DNA of 64,000 bases, from contig NZ_QQRR01000002.1 of the NCBI RefSeq assembly GCF_003439925.1, forward strand, positions 496,001 through 560,000, in the 5' to 3' direction. Origin of the DNA: Haloprofundus halophilus (GTDB lineage Archaea; Halobacteriota; Halobacteria; Halobacteriales; Haloferacaceae). The translations under genes and the position numbers were made by a program. How positions within the stretch are numbered: the stretch's first letter is position 1; each line of letters starts with the position of its first letter. Shown in pieces: positions 17,286-26,868 of this stretch. Under the pieces are notes generated by a model. The model ran no database searches and had not been told where the DNA came from. It saw nothing but the letters and a program-made list of their open reading frames with translations.

Positions 17286-17683
17286 TGGAGGCGCTGAAAG
17301 CCGACGTCACGCAGGGCCTCGAACGGGGCTCGCTCATCGTCTGCGCCGACAACACCGGAGCCCGCGAGCTGAAAGTGATCAGCGTCGCCGGCTACTCCGG
17401 AACGAAGAACCGACACCCCAAAGCGGGCGTCGGCGACAAAGTGACCGTCTCGGTCACGAAGGGCACCCCCGAGATGCGTCGACAGGTGCTCGAAGCCGTC
17501 ATCGTTCGCCAGCGGAAATCCATCCGCCGGCCCGACGGCACGCGCGTCAAGTACGAGGACAACGCCGCCGTCATCATCGACGAGAACGGCGAGCCTCGCG
17601 GGACCGAAATCAAGGGTCCCATCGCGCGGGAAGTCGCCGAGCGCTTCGGGAGCATCGCATCCACGGCTACGATGATCGTATAG
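17285..17683 (+). CDS. rpl14: 50S ribosomal protein L14 (uL14)
   Basis: 132 residues starting [20 protein letters not shown]. The conserved [20 protein letters not shown] and the C-terminal [18 protein letters not shown] are typical. The ATG at 17285 is chosen over a GTG one codon earlier because MEAL is the family start. It binds 23S rRNA at the subunit interface. rpl24 follows after one base. Confidence 0.96.
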   Translation: MEALKADVTQGLERGSLIVCADNTGARELKVISVAGYSGTKNRHPKAGVGDKVTVSVTKGTPEMRRQVLEAVIVRQRKSIRRPDGTRVKYEDNAAVIIDENGEPRGTEIKGPIAREVAERFGSIASTATMIV

Positions 17684-17684
17684 C

Positions 17685-18038
17685 ATGAGCAAGCAACCAC
17701 GCAAACAGCGAATCCAGAACCGCGACGCGCCGCTGCACGAGCGACACACGCAGGTCCGCGCGACGCTGTCGAGCGACCTCCGCGAGGAGTACGGTCGACG
17801 CAACGTCCGCGTGAACGCGGGCGACACCGTCGAGGTGCTCCGCGGCGACGACGCCGGAACGACCGGCGAAGTCGTCGACGTCGACCTCAAGCGCGAGGTC
17901 ATCACCGTCGAGGGCGTCGTCGTCGAGAAGGCCGACGGGGAAGAAGTCCCCCGGCCGCTCGACACCTCGAACGTCCGCGTGACGGAACTGGACCTCGAAG
18001 ACGAGCGCCGTCAAGCGCGTCTGGAGGGTGACGAATGA
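17685..18038 (+). CDS. rpl24: 50S ribosomal protein L24 (uL24)
   Basis: 117 residues: [20 protein letters not shown], then the KOW motif region [20 protein letters not shown]. An early assembly protein near the tunnel exit. Overlaps rps4e by four bases (18035-18038). Confidence 0.95.
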   Translation: MSKQPRKQRIQNRDAPLHERHTQVRATLSSDLREEYGRRNVRVNAGDTVEVLRGDDAGTTGEVVDVDLKREVITVEGVVVEKADGEEVPRPLDTSNVRVTELDLEDERRQARLEGDE

Positions 18039-18769
18039 CGAAGCATCAGAAGCGACTCTCGGTCCCGAACTCGTGGCCGGTCGAACGGAAAGAACAGGTC
18101 TGGACGGTCAAAGCCGGCGCCGGTCCGCACGGCGAACAGGGTGTCCCCCTGCTCATCCTGCTGCGGGACGTTCTCGGCTACGTCAACACGAAGAAGGAAG
18201 CGCGCTACGCGCTCAACGAGGGGACCGTCCTCGTCAACGGCGACAACGTCGCCGACGAGCGTCGTCCCATCGGGATGTTCGACATCCTGGCGTTCACCGC
18301 CCGAGACGAGTACTACCGCGTCTTCCCCGACGAGGGTGGTCGCCTCGCGCTGACCGCCATCGACGAGGACGCGGCGTCGAGCCGCCTCGGCAAGATTGTC
18401 GGCAAGCGGCAGGTCGCCGGCGGCGCGTTCCAGCTGACGCTGCACGACGGAACGAACGTCAGCCTCGAGGACGCCTCGGAGTACAGCAGCGGCGACTCGG
18501 TCGTCGTCGACAACGAGTCGAAAGAGATCGTCGCGCACTTCCCGTACGAGGAAGGTGCGCTCGTGACGGCCGTCGCCGGGGGCCACTCCGGCGAAATCGG
18601 CGAGATCACGGAGATCACCGTCACGCTCGGCAGCGGCGACAACACCGTCACCGTCGAGCAGGAAGACGGCGAGAGCTTCGAGACGGTCGCCGACTACGTC
18701 GTCGTCATCGACGAGAACTTCACCGGCGGCGAGCCGGAAGTCACCACCACCGGAGGTGACGACGAATGA
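18035..18769 (+). CDS. rps4e: 30S ribosomal protein S4e (eS4)
   Basis: 244 residues. Starts [20 protein letters not shown]; it contains an S4-like RNA-binding domain ([20 protein letters not shown]) and a KOW segment ([19 protein letters not shown]). The family is found in archaea and eukaryotes only. Overlaps rpl5 by four bases. Confidence 0.95.
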   Translation: MTKHQKRLSVPNSWPVERKEQVWTVKAGAGPHGEQGVPLLILLRDVLGYVNTKKEARYALNEGTVLVNGDNVADERRPIGMFDILAFTARDEYYRVFPDEGGRLALTAIDEDAASSRLGKIVGKRQVAGGAFQLTLHDGTNVSLEDASEYSSGDSVVVDNESKEIVAHFPYEEGALVTAVAGGHSGEIGEITEITVTLGSGDNTVTVEQEDGESFETVADYVVVIDENFTGGEPEVTTTGGDDE

Positions 18770-19281
18770 GCGAGTCCGTCCACGAGATGCGCCAAGCGCG
18801 CGTCGAGAAGGTCGTCGTCCACATGGGCATCGGCCAGGGTGGCCGCGAACTCGCCAACGCCGAGGACATCATCGAGGCCGTCACCGGCCAACAGAGCGTC
18901 CGCACCACCTCGAAGCGTGCCGGACAGGACTTCGGCGTCCGCATCGGTACGCCGGTCGGCGCGAAGGTGACCCTTCGCGGCGAGACGGCCCACGAGTTCC
19001 TCGAGACGGCGCTGCCGCTGGCGGACCTCTCGGAGAGCAACTTCGACGACACGGGTAACTTCAGCTTCGGCGTCGAAGAACACACCGAGTTCCCGAGTCA
19101 GGAGTACGACCCCGAGATCGGTATCTACGGGCTGGACGTGACGGTCAACCTCGTCCGCCCCGGCTACCGTGTCGCGAAGCGAGACCAGGTGACGCGGAGC
19201 ATCCCCTCCAGTCACCGCCTGACCCCCGAGGACGCCGTTTCGTTCCTCGAGGAGTCGTTCGACGTAGAGGTTGAACAATGA
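18766..19281 (+). CDS. rpl5: 50S ribosomal protein L5 (uL5)
   Basis: 171 residues. [20 protein letters not shown] and the 5S rRNA-binding region [20 protein letters not shown] identify it. Part of the 5S RNP in the central protuberance. Overlaps rps14 by four bases (ATGA at 19278-19281). Confidence 0.96.
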   Translation: MSESVHEMRQARVEKVVVHMGIGQGGRELANAEDIIEAVTGQQSVRTTSKRAGQDFGVRIGTPVGAKVTLRGETAHEFLETALPLADLSESNFDDTGNFSFGVEEHTEFPSQEYDPEIGIYGLDVTVNLVRPGYRVAKRDQVTRSIPSSHRLTPEDAVSFLEESFDVEVEQ

Positions 19282-19454
19282 GCGAGAGTGAATCAGACGT
19301 GACGGGCGAACACGCCACGCAGCGCACCGGCCAGCGCCACGAGTGCCGCCGATGCGGTCGCAAACAGGCGCTCGTCGGCAAGTACGACATCAACCTCTGC
19401 CGGCAGTGCTTCCGCGAGATCGCCCGCGAGATGGGATTCAAGAAGTATCGATAA
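19278..19454 (+). CDS. rps14: 30S ribosomal protein S14 (uS14), zinc-binding
   Basis: 58 residues. Cys23-x2-Cys26 and Cys41-x2-Cys44 form the zinc ribbon ([29 protein letters not shown]). This is the short zinc-binding form of uS14. Coupled to rpl5 by a four-base overlap; rps8 starts two bases after its stop. Confidence 0.95.
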   Translation: MSESESDVTGEHATQRTGQRHECRRCGRKQALVGKYDINLCRQCFREIAREMGFKKYR

Positions 19455-19456
19455 CA

Positions 19457-19849
19457 ATGGCTGACAACGACCCACTCAGCAGCGCGCTCTCCGGCGTGGA
19501 CAACGCCGAGAGCGTCGGGCATCTGTCCCACGAGGTACAACCCGCCTCGAACATCATCGGCTCCGTTCTCGAGGTCTTCTACGACCGCGGGTACATCGAC
19601 GGCTTCGAGTTCGTCGACGACGGCAGAGCCGGTCGGTTCGAGGTCGAACTGAAAGGCGCTATCAATCACTGTGGCGCAGTCAAGCCCCGCTACTCGGCGG
19701 GCGCTGGCGAATTCGAGAAATGGGAGAAGCGATTCCTCCCCGCCCGTGACTACGGGGCGCTCATCGTCACGACGAGCCACGGCGTCATGAGCCACTACGA
19801 GGCCCGCGAACAGGGCATCGGTGGACAAGTAATCGCATACGTCTACTAA
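19457..19849 (+). CDS. rps8: 30S ribosomal protein S8 (uS8)
   Basis: 130 residues. ATG 19457 gives [20 protein letters not shown]; longer in-frame starts run through rps14. The conserved C-terminal [20 protein letters not shown] and GGQVIAYVY identify it. It organises the 16S platform and often autoregulates its operon; no regulatory hairpin is obvious here. Confidence 0.96.
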   Translation: MADNDPLSSALSGVDNAESVGHLSHEVQPASNIIGSVLEVFYDRGYIDGFEFVDDGRAGRFEVELKGAINHCGAVKPRYSAGAGEFEKWEKRFLPARDYGALIVTTSHGVMSHYEAREQGIGGQVIAYVY

Positions 19850-19850
19850 T

Positions 19851-20387
19851 ATGAGTCGAGTCGAAATCGAAATTCCAGACGACGCCTCCGCCGAGGTAGA
19901 CCACCTCGACCTCACCGTCGAGGGACCGAACGGGTCCGTCACGCGACGACTCTGGTACCCGAACGTCTCCGTCAGCGTCGACGACGACCGCGTGGTCGTC
20001 GAGAGCGACGCCGAGAACGCGAAGACGAACGCGACCATCGGAACGTTCGAGAGCCACATCCGAAACATGCTCCACGGCGTCACCGACGGTTGGGAGTACC
20101 GGATGGAGGTCTACTACGCTCACTTCCCGATGCAGGTCAGCGTCGAGGGTGACGAAGTGGTCATCGAGAACTTCCTCGGTGAGAAGGCACCGCGCCGCGC
20201 GCAGATCCGCGGCGACACCGACGTACAGATCGACGGCGAGGAGGTCATCCTGACCGGCTCCGACAAGGAAGCCGTCGGGCAGACCGCCGCGTCCATCGAA
20301 CAGCTGACGCGCGTCACCGACAAGGACACCCGCGTGTTCCAAGACGGCGTCTACATCACCGAGAAGCCACAGGCAGGTGGTGCATAA
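19851..20387 (+). CDS. rpl6: 50S ribosomal protein L6 (uL6)
   Basis: 178 residues starting MSRVEIEIPDDASAEVDHLD. Two similar domains, the second with NFLGEKAPRRAQIRGDTDVQ. Located near the sarcin-ricin loop. The stop directly abuts the rpl32e start. Confidence 0.96.
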   Translation: MSRVEIEIPDDASAEVDHLDLTVEGPNGSVTRRLWYPNVSVSVDDDRVVVESDAENAKTNATIGTFESHIRNMLHGVTDGWEYRMEVYYAHFPMQVSVEGDEVVIENFLGEKAPRRAQIRGDTDVQIDGEEVILTGSDKEAVGQTAASIEQLTRVTDKDTRVFQDGVYITEKPQAGGA

Positions 20388-21095
20388 ATGGCCGACGACG
20401 AACCGGAGACGCTCGAAGAGATCAGCGGCGTCGGGCCGAGCAAGGCCGAGGCGCTGCAGGAAGCCGGCTACGAGTCCATCGAGGACGTGAAGGCGGCGAG
20501 CCAGTCGGAGCTCGCCGACGTCGAAGGCATCGGCAACGCGCTGGCGGCCCGCATCAAAGCGGACGTCGGCGGACTCGAAGTCTCCGAGGAGACCGAGGCC
20601 GAAGTCGAAGACGAGGGCGAACCCGAAGCCGACGAGGCCGACGAGGACGTCGAGACGGAGCTCCGTCCGCGCGGCCACGCCGACAAGACGCCGAGCCTCG
20701 ACGACGAGACGGCGCGCGCGCTCGGGCAGAAGCACCGCGAGGGCATGCCCGCGTTCCGCCGCCAGAAGTACCACGCGAAGAAGCGAGTCCCCGAGTCGTG
20801 GCGCAAGCCGCGCGGCGGACTCTCCAAGCAGCGACGCGGCATCAAGGGCAAAGGCTCGATGGTCGAAGCGGGCTACCGCACGCCGAAGGCCGCCCGCGGT
20901 CTGCACCCGAGCGGCTTCGAGGAGGTCTACGTCCACAACGTCGGCGACCTCGAAGACGTCGACGGCGACACGCAGGCCGTCCGCATCGCCAGCAAAGTCG
21001 GCGCTCGCAAGCGCGAGCGCATCGAGGACGTCTGTGAGGACCGCGAGATTCGCGTCCTCAACCCGACCTACGTCGAAGTGGAGGTCGACCAATGA
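20388..21095 (+). CDS. rpl32e: 50S ribosomal protein L32e (eL32) with HhH extension
   Basis: 235 residues. Residues about 6-60 form a helix-hairpin-helix domain ([40 protein letters not shown]), followed by an acidic linker. The eL32 core starts near residue 120 ([20 protein letters not shown]). The N-terminal extension is typical of haloarchaea and absent from most other L32e. Overlaps rpl19e by four bases. Confidence 0.95.
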   Translation: MADDEPETLEEISGVGPSKAEALQEAGYESIEDVKAASQSELADVEGIGNALAARIKADVGGLEVSEETEAEVEDEGEPEADEADEDVETELRPRGHADKTPSLDDETARALGQKHREGMPAFRRQKYHAKKRVPESWRKPRGGLSKQRRGIKGKGSMVEAGYRTPKAARGLHPSGFEEVYVHNVGDLEDVDGDTQAVRIASKVGARKRERIEDVCEDREIRVLNPTYVEVEVDQ

Positions 21096-21553
21096 CGGAT
21101 CTGAGCGCACAGCGACGCATGGCCGCCGACGTCCTCGACGTCGGCAAGAGCCGCGTCTGGTTCGACCCGGACGAACAGGCCGAGATCGCCGAAGCCATCA
21201 CGCGCGAGGACATCCGCGACCTCGTCGACAGTGGCACCATCCGCGCGAAGGACGCCAAGTCCAACTCGCGCGGACGCGCCCGCGAGCGGCAGGCCAAACG
21301 AGAGTACGGCCACCGCAGCGGCCCCGGCACCCGCAAAGGGAAAGCCGGTGCGCGGCGAGACTCGAAAGACGAGTGGATGAGCCGGATTCGCGCCCAGCGA
21401 GCCCGACTCAAGGAGCTGCGCGACGACGGTCCGCTGAACCGAACCCAGTACCGCGAGCTGTACAACAAGGCCAGCGGTGGGGAGTTCGACAGCGTCGACC
21501 GCCTCGAAGCGTACGCACGGAACAACTACGAAATCGAACTGGAGGACCAATAG
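21092..21553 (+). CDS. rpl19e: 50S ribosomal protein L19e (eL19)
   Basis: 153 residues: [20 protein letters not shown], then the basic segment [21 protein letters not shown] long-helix protein forming part of an intersubunit bridge. Archaeal/eukaryotic family. Abuts rpl18. Confidence 0.95.
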   Translation: MTDLSAQRRMAADVLDVGKSRVWFDPDEQAEIAEAITREDIRDLVDSGTIRAKDAKSNSRGRARERQAKREYGHRSGPGTRKGKAGARRDSKDEWMSRIRAQRARLKELRDDGPLNRTQYRELYNKASGGEFDSVDRLEAYARNNYEIELEDQ

Positions 21554-22108
21554 ATGGCGACAGGACCACGATACAAGGTACCGATGCGACGCCGTCGCGA
21601 GGTCCGGACCGACTACCATCAGCGGTTGCGCCTGTTGAAATCCGGCAAGCCGCGGCTCGTAGCCCGCGTCAGTAACAAGCACGTCAGGGCGCAGCTGGTA
21701 ACCCCCGGACCCGACGGCGACAACACACACGCCGCCGCTTCCTCCGAGGAACTCGCCGAGTACGGCTGGGAAGCCCCCACGGGCAACCTCCCGAGCGCGT
21801 ACTTGACGGGCTACCTCGTCGGCAAGCGAGCGGTCGAAGCCGGCCTCGAAGAGGCCGTCCTCGACATCGGCCTGAACACGGCGACGCCCGGCAACAAGGT
21901 GTTCGCCGTTCAGGAAGGAGCGATAGACGCTGGCCTCGAAATCCCGCACAACGACAGCGTGCTGGCCGACTGGTCGCGTAACCGCGGCGAGCACATCGCC
22001 GAGTACGCGGAACAGCTCGACGAGCCGCTGTACGGCGGGGAGTTCGACGCCACGAAACTACCCGAGCACTTCGACGACGTGCTCGAACAACTACAGGACG
22101 ACGAATGA
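21554..22108 (+). CDS. rpl18: 50S ribosomal protein L18 (uL18)
   Basis: 184 residues: [20 protein letters not shown], then [20 protein letters not shown], the 5S rRNA-binding uL18 core. It has the archaeal C-terminal extension ([16 protein letters not shown]). Overlaps rps5 by four bases. Confidence 0.95.
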   Translation: MATGPRYKVPMRRRREVRTDYHQRLRLLKSGKPRLVARVSNKHVRAQLVTPGPDGDNTHAAASSEELAEYGWEAPTGNLPSAYLTGYLVGKRAVEAGLEEAVLDIGLNTATPGNKVFAVQEGAIDAGLEIPHNDSVLADWSRNRGEHIAEYAEQLDEPLYGGEFDATKLPEHFDDVLEQLQDDE

Positions 22109-22749
22109 GCAGAAACAACAACGGCTGGGAGCCGCGAACGCGCCTCGGCCGAATGGTCCAGAACGACGACGTCACGTCGATGGAGCAGGCGCTCGACACG
22201 GGCCTGCCGCTGAAAGAGCCCGAGATCGTCGACCAGCTCCTCCCCGGACTGGACGACGACGTGCTCGACATCAACATGGTCCAGCGGATGACCGACTCCG
22301 GCCGCCGGGTGAAGTTCCGGTGCGTCGTCGCCGTCGGCAACCGCGACGGGTTCCTCGGCTACGCCGAGGCCCGCGACGACCAGGTCGGCTCGGCGATTCA
22401 GAAGGCCATCGACGTCGCAAAGCTGAACATCATCAAGGTCGACCGAGGCTCCGGTTCGTGGGAGGACCGCGCGGGCGGTACCCACTCGCTGACCCGGAAA
22501 GCCGAGGGCAAAGCCGGGTCGGTGACCGTCGAGGTCATCCCCGCGCCGATGGGTCTCGGCCTCGCGGCCGCGCCCACCGTCCGCAGCATCCTCGAACTCG
22601 CGGGTGTGCAGGACGCGTGGACGAAGTCCGACGGCAACACGCGGACGACGGTCAACCTCGCGAAGGCGACGTACAACGCGCTTCGGAACGCCTCGCAGTC
22701 CCGGACGCCGCGGCACGCCCGCGAAGTCCAGCAAGAGGTGAGCGAGTGA
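22105..22749 (+). CDS. rps5: 30S ribosomal protein S5 (uS5)
   Basis: 214 residues. Core segments [20 protein letters not shown] and [20 protein letters not shown] are diagnostic. It contributes to decoding accuracy at the mRNA entry. The stop and the rpl30 start share one base. Confidence 0.96.
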   Translation: MSRNNNGWEPRTRLGRMVQNDDVTSMEQALDTGLPLKEPEIVDQLLPGLDDDVLDINMVQRMTDSGRRVKFRCVVAVGNRDGFLGYAEARDDQVGSAIQKAIDVAKLNIIKVDRGSGSWEDRAGGTHSLTRKAEGKAGSVTVEVIPAPMGLGLAAAPTVRSILELAGVQDAWTKSDGNTRTTVNLAKATYNALRNASQSRTPRHAREVQQEVSE

Positions 22750-23213
22750 TGCGCGCAGTCGTTCAGATTCGCGGTGACGTCAACATGAGCGAAGCGGTGC
22801 ACGACACCCTGAAGATGCTCAACATCCACGGCGTCAACCACTGCGCGTTCGTCCCCGAGACGGACACTTACGAGGGCATGGTGACGAAAGTCAACGAGTA
22901 CGTCGCACACGGCGAACCGAGCGCCGACGTCGTCGAGACGCTGCTGCGCAAGCGCGCGGAGCCGCTCGAAGGCGACGCGACGGTCGACGACGACTACGTC
23001 GCCGACAACACCGACTACGACGACCTCGGCGCGCTCGCGGAGGCGCTCGTGGACGAGGAGACGACGCTGCGCGAGCAGGGTCTCTCCCCGTCGCTTCGGC
23101 TCCACCCGCCGCGCGGCGGGCACAAGGGTCTCAAGCACCCGACCACCGAAGGCGGCCAGCTCGGCAAACACGAGGCCGAGGACATCGACGAACTCCTGGA
23201 GGCGATGCGATAA
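22749..23213 (+). CDS. rpl30: 50S ribosomal protein L30 (uL30)
   Basis: 154 residues: [40 protein letters not shown], and the archaeal C-terminal RLHPPRGGHKGLKHPTTEGG. Longer than bacterial L30, as in all archaea. One-base overlaps on both sides. Confidence 0.95.
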   Translation: MRAVVQIRGDVNMSEAVHDTLKMLNIHGVNHCAFVPETDTYEGMVTKVNEYVAHGEPSADVVETLLRKRAEPLEGDATVDDDYVADNTDYDDLGALAEALVDEETTLREQGLSPSLRLHPPRGGHKGLKHPTTEGGQLGKHEAEDIDELLEAMR

Positions 23214-23716
23214 TGACATCCAAGAAACGTCGACAGCGCGGTTCCCGAACCCACGGCGGCGGCACGCACAAGAACCGGCGCGGCGCCGGTCACCGCGGCG
23301 GCCGCGGCCGCGCGGGACGCGCGAAACACGAGTTCCACAACTACGAACCGCTCGGCAAACACGGCTTCACCCGTCCCGACGACACGCAACTCGACGTCGT
23401 CGAGGTTCGACTCCAGAAGCTCGACGAGGACGCGGCGCTGTACGCCGCGGAGGACCTCGCCGAGGAGGAGGGTGACGGCTACCGTCTCGACGCCCGAGAC
23501 GTCGTCGACGCGCGAAGCGACACCGACGTCGTGAAAGTGCTCGGCGGCGGGCAGGTCCGCAACGAACTGCACGTCGTCGCCGACGCGTTCACGTCGACGG
23601 CCGTCGAGGACCTCGAGGAGAACGGCGGCAGCGCCGTCCTCTCCGAGTACGGTGAGCATCTCGTCGCCGAGGCCGAAGCGGCCGAGGAAGACGAAGACGC
23701 CGAAGACGACGAGTAA
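23213..23716 (+). CDS. rpl15: 50S ribosomal protein L15 (uL15)
   Basis: 167 residues: MTSKKRRQRGSRTHGGGTHK, then NRRGAGHRGGRGRAGRAKHE. The glycine- and arginine-rich N-terminus threads the 50S core; an acidic tail ends it. It is the last gene of the unbroken ribosomal run. secY, its usual downstream neighbour, is absent here. Confidence 0.96.
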   Translation: MTSKKRRQRGSRTHGGGTHKNRRGAGHRGGRGRAGRAKHEFHNYEPLGKHGFTRPDDTQLDVVEVRLQKLDEDAALYAAEDLAEEEGDGYRLDARDVVDARSDTDVVKVLGGGQVRNELHVVADAFTSTAVEDLEENGGSAVLSEYGEHLVAEAEAAEEDEDAEDDE

Positions 23717-23827
23717 CTCCGTCGTCCACGCGCGATTTCTCGCGTTATCGCTCTCGCGAGCGACTGCGCCGTCGACGACGTCGCGCCGAGAGTAACAATC
23801 AAACCCCTGGCACGCCGACCTGCTGCC

Positions 23828-24001
23828 GTGACCGAGACGACCGAGGAGTCGACCCGACAGAGTCGCTCGGAGACGGACTCCGAGGAGACGCCGCGCGGGC
23901 GACCCTGTCCGTTCTGCGGCGCGTCGATGCAGCACCGCCACTGCAAGTACGTCTGTCCGACCCACGGCGTCGTTTACGACTGCAGCGACACGTTCTGGTA
24001 A
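23828..24001 (+). CDS. 57-residue zinc-ribbon microprotein
   Basis: GTG start at 23828. The first 22 residues are Thr/Glu/Ser-rich; the rest is compact: PCPFCGASMQHRHCKYVCPTHG ending VVYDCSDTFW. Cys and His residues (CPFC, HRHC, VCPTHG, YDC) suggest one zinc site. It follows rpl15 by 111 bases in the same direction and may be read through from the ribosomal operon. Function unknown. Confidence 0.65.
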   Translation: MTETTEESTRQSRSETDSEETPRGRPCPFCGASMQHRHCKYVCPTHGVVYDCSDTFW

Positions 24002-24178
24002 CTAGGTCCCGTCGGCGCCGCGGCGGCGGCCAACCGAGCGACGAGAGGAGGAGCGCCGGCCGGTTTCCAACTTGTATCGGTACTAACGATTATGAGCCTG
24101 CACTCCCTAGAGATGGTAGCTCATGCGCTGTTGTGACCCGAGTAGACGATGGACAGGGCAACCGCAGGAAGCGAGCCC

Positions 24179-25132
24179 ATGGTGAGAGACGAGCAAGTCG
24201 CCCGAAGTAAAGCAATACAACAGCGAACTGGAAAGACGTTCCACTTCGCCACGCGACTTCTCCCCCAGCGGGTTCGCCACGCGACGTACGTCCTGTACGC
24301 GTTCTTCCGACTGGCCGACGAAGTCGTCGACGACGCCGGCGACGCGAGCCCCGAAGAACAGCGCGCGGAACTCGAACGGCTCCGCGCCGCGGCGCTCGGG
24401 GAAGCCGAGACCGACGATCCGGTGCTGTCGGCGTTCTCGGAGATGCGCGAGGAGTACGGCATCGACGACGCGGACGTGAACACGTTCGTCGACGCGATGG
24501 CGACCGACATCACGAAGAGTCGCTACGAGACGTACGCCGAACTGGAGGCGTACATGGACGGCTCGGCGGCCGCGGTCGGTCGGATGATGACTGCCGTCAT
24601 GGACCCCGAAGAGAAGGGGCGAGCGCTGCCGCACGCGACGAAGCTCGGCGAGGCGTTCCAGATGTCGAACTTCCTGCGCGACGTGCGCGAGGACATCGAC
24701 GAGCGGGACCGCATCTACCTCCCGCAGACGACGCTCGACGAGCACGGCGTGACGGAGGCGCAGCTCCGGCGCTACGAGCTCACCGAGGGCTTCACCACCG
24801 CCATGGAGTCGGAGCTCCACCGAACGGAGACGCTCTACCGCGAGGGCGTCGCCGGCATCAAGTACCTCCCCGAGGACTGCCAGTTCTCGGTGCTGTTGGC
24901 CGCCGTGCTGTACGCCGACCACCACCGCCTCATCCGCGACCGGAACTACGACGTGCTCTCGGCGACGCCGCAGTTGAGTCGACTCCGAAAACTGAGCCTG
25001 TTCGCCCGCACCCGCTACCACTGGATGTGGACGAAAGACCCCGAGACGGTGTTCTGGCGCGTCAGCTCGGTGTCGAAACGCGGGTCGCCGACGGCGGGGG
25101 CGGGACGCCACGACGGGCTTCCGGCGCGCTGA
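24179..25132 (+). CDS. crtB: Phytoene synthase
   Basis: 317 residues. It condenses two geranylgeranyl-PP into phytoene, the first step to bacterioruberin. The two Asp-rich motifs are present: DEVVDD (47-52) and DVREDID (168-174), with FATRLLPQRVRHATYVLYAF and DRIYLP. The start at 24179 (MVRDEQVARSKAIQQRTGK) matches where the family begins; an ATG at 24149 would add ten residues and cannot be excluded. It converges on the crtD-lyeJ-cruF unit, 37 bases away. Confidence 0.93.
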   Translation: MVRDEQVARSKAIQQRTGKTFHFATRLLPQRVRHATYVLYAFFRLADEVVDDAGDASPEEQRAELERLRAAALGEAETDDPVLSAFSEMREEYGIDDADVNTFVDAMATDITKSRYETYAELEAYMDGSAAAVGRMMTAVMDPEEKGRALPHATKLGEAFQMSNFLRDVREDIDERDRIYLPQTTLDEHGVTEAQLRRYELTEGFTTAMESELHRTETLYREGVAGIKYLPEDCQFSVLLAAVLYADHHRLIRDRNYDVLSATPQLSRLRKLSLFARTRYHWMWTKDPETVFWRVSSVSKRGSPTAGAGRHDGLPAR

Positions 25133-25169
25133 GTGGACCGCACTCCTCTCCTCTACTTCCAGTTCGAAC

Positions 25170-26030
25170 TCACCGAAGCCACGACGGCCGCAGCAGCCCC
25201 GCGTCGAACCGCTCGGTTCGCAGCAGACCGACTCCGAACAGCACCGCGACCAGCGCGGGGACGTAGTTGCCGAAGACGACGTTGACGCTCCCCCAGAGGA
25301 TGACGAAGCTCACGAGGTCGTCGAGCATGAACTCGCAGCGCGAGAGTCGCGCGAGCAACGCCCGGCGGTCGAACGCCCAGTCGAGCGTGACGACGGCGAC
25401 GGTGGCGCTGACGACCCACCCCGCGTAGTTCGACAGCGGGACGCCGTAGAAGCCGCCGCCGGGCGGGACGTCGGGGTACACCCAGAAGCCGAGCGCGACG
25501 GCACCGGGGTCGAGCACCACGTCCATCGCCAGCACGGTCACGACGACCGAAAAGAGGCGGACCGCCGGGTTGTCCGCGCGGTCGCCGAGCAGCAGCAGAC
25601 AGAGCAGATACGAGTTCATCACCAGCGGGAGAAAGAAGATAGGGAGCCCCAGCGGAATCCCCTCGACTGTCGGCCCGAGGTCGACGCCGTAGTAGAACTC
25701 GCCGTAGGGCCACCCCGTCTCCACGCCGGTGTACTCGATGGCGTAGGCGTACAGCGCGAGCGCCGAGACGCCGACGACGGCTCGACGGTCGAACAGCGGG
25801 AGCGTGCCGACGACGAGCGGCGAGCGCATCACGAACGTCCCGAGGAGGATGAGGAGGGCGTTGAACGCCAAGGGCGGCGGGAGCAGTTCGAGTCGACTGG
25901 CGACGAGCAGCACGCCGCCGACGACCGGGAACACCACGGAGATGGTGAAGCGGTTCTCGCGGACCAGACGGTCGAGACGGGCCTCCATCTCCGTGCGGTT
26001 CGAGGGAACGTACTCGGAGACCGTCGACAT
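25170..26030 (-). CDS. cruF: Bisanhydrobacterioruberin hydratase
   Basis: 286 residues, about seven to eight membrane segments. It hydrates the C50 carotenoid ends in the last step to bacterioruberin. YAIEYTGVETGWPYGEFYYG, DVVLDPGAVALGFWVYP and GVPLSNYAGWVVSA are the conserved acidic and aromatic segments of this family. The ATG at 26030 is four bases after the lyeJ stop; a GTG at 26042 overlapping lyeJ is an alternative. Third gene of the operon. Confidence 0.9.
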   Translation of the reverse strand: MSTVSEYVPSNRTEMEARLDRLVRENRFTISVVFPVVGGVLLVASRLELLPPPLAFNALLILLGTFVMRSPLVVGTLPLFDRRAVVGVSALALYAYAIEYTGVETGWPYGEFYYGVDLGPTVEGIPLGLPIFFLPLVMNSYLLCLLLLGDRADNPAVRLFSVVVTVLAMDVVLDPGAVALGFWVYPDVPPGGGFYGVPLSNYAGWVVSATVAVVTLDWAFDRRALLARLSRCEFMLDDLVSFVILWGSVNVVFGNYVPALVAVLFGVGLLRTERFDAGLLRPSWLR

Positions 26031-26034
26031 CGAA

Positions 26035-26868
26035 TCAGCCACGCAGCAACCTCCAGAGTGCGCCCATCGTGAGCACCATCCCGACACCCGTGTTCAGCGC
26101 CGGATACCACCAGTACGCCCGCGAGACGTCCACGTCGGACAGATAGATGGCGAAGACGACGACCGGATACGCCAGGAGCAACAGACCGATGCGGAGGTCG
26201 ACGAGACCGAACGCGAGCGCCGCCGCGAGCCAACACCCCGCGCAGTACGCGTAGGTCCGCGTCTCGCCGAGCACGGTCGCGGTCGTCCGAATGCCCGCCT
26301 CGCGGTCGGGTTCGATGTCGGGGATCGCCGAGAACGTGTGCATCCCCATCGTCCAGAGCCAGCCGCCGAGGACTGCCGCGAGCGGCGGCTGTTCGCCCGC
26401 GACGGCGGCGTAGGCGGCGACGCCCGGTAGGACGTACAGCCCGTTCGAGACGGAGTCTAAGAGCGGCTTGGTCTTGAACCGAAACGGTGGCGCGCTGTAC
26501 TCCACGGCGAGAAGGAAGTGCGCCGCCAGCCAGACCCACGCCACTCGCGGGGTCACGGCGAAGAGCGCCAGCCCCGCGAGTCCGGAGGCGACGACGACGC
26601 CGACGACGACGGGGTCGCCGCCGAATCTGACCTCCTTGTCCTCCTTCTTCGGGTTCTCGGCGTCGATTTCGGCGTCGAACACGTCGTTGACGCCGTACAG
26701 GAACACGTTCGCCGGGACGAGGAAGTAGCCGAACAGCGCCAGCGCGAGGGGGGCGAACAGGTCCGAAACCGACTCGGCGGCGAAGGCGACGCCGACGACG
26801 ACGGGGCCCGCGAGGTAGAACCAGAAGCGCGGGCGCGAGAGCTTCAGCAGGTAGCCGAGGCGACCCAT
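26035..26868 (-). CDS. lyeJ: UbiA-family lycopene elongase/hydratase
   Basis: 277 residues, membrane UbiA prenyltransferase. It adds C5 units to lycopene to give C50 carotenoids. Prenyl-diphosphate motifs are NDVFDAEIDAENPKKED (about 59-75) and DIEPDREAGIRTTA; KTKPLLDSVSNGLYVLPG is a further conserved segment. The start (26868) shares one base with the stop of crtD, so translation is coupled. Confidence 0.9.
   Translation of the reverse strand: MGRLGYLLKLSRPRFWFYLAGPVVVGVAFAAESVSDLFAPLALALFGYFLVPANVFLYGVNDVFDAEIDAENPKKEDKEVRFGGDPVVVGVVVASGLAGLALFAVTPRVAWVWLAAHFLLAVEYSAPPFRFKTKPLLDSVSNGLYVLPGVAAYAAVAGEQPPLAAVLGGWLWTMGMHTFSAIPDIEPDREAGIRTTATVLGETRTYAYCAGCWLAAALAFGLVDLRIGLLLLAYPVVVFAIYLSDVDVSRAYWWYPALNTGVGMVLTMGALWRLLRG

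Noticed and set aside
11527-24000. Many long open frames on the minus strand opposite the ribosomal protein genes
   Set aside because: GC-rich codons keep the antisense frames open. Their translations are not acidic or conserved, and they overlap certain genes fully.
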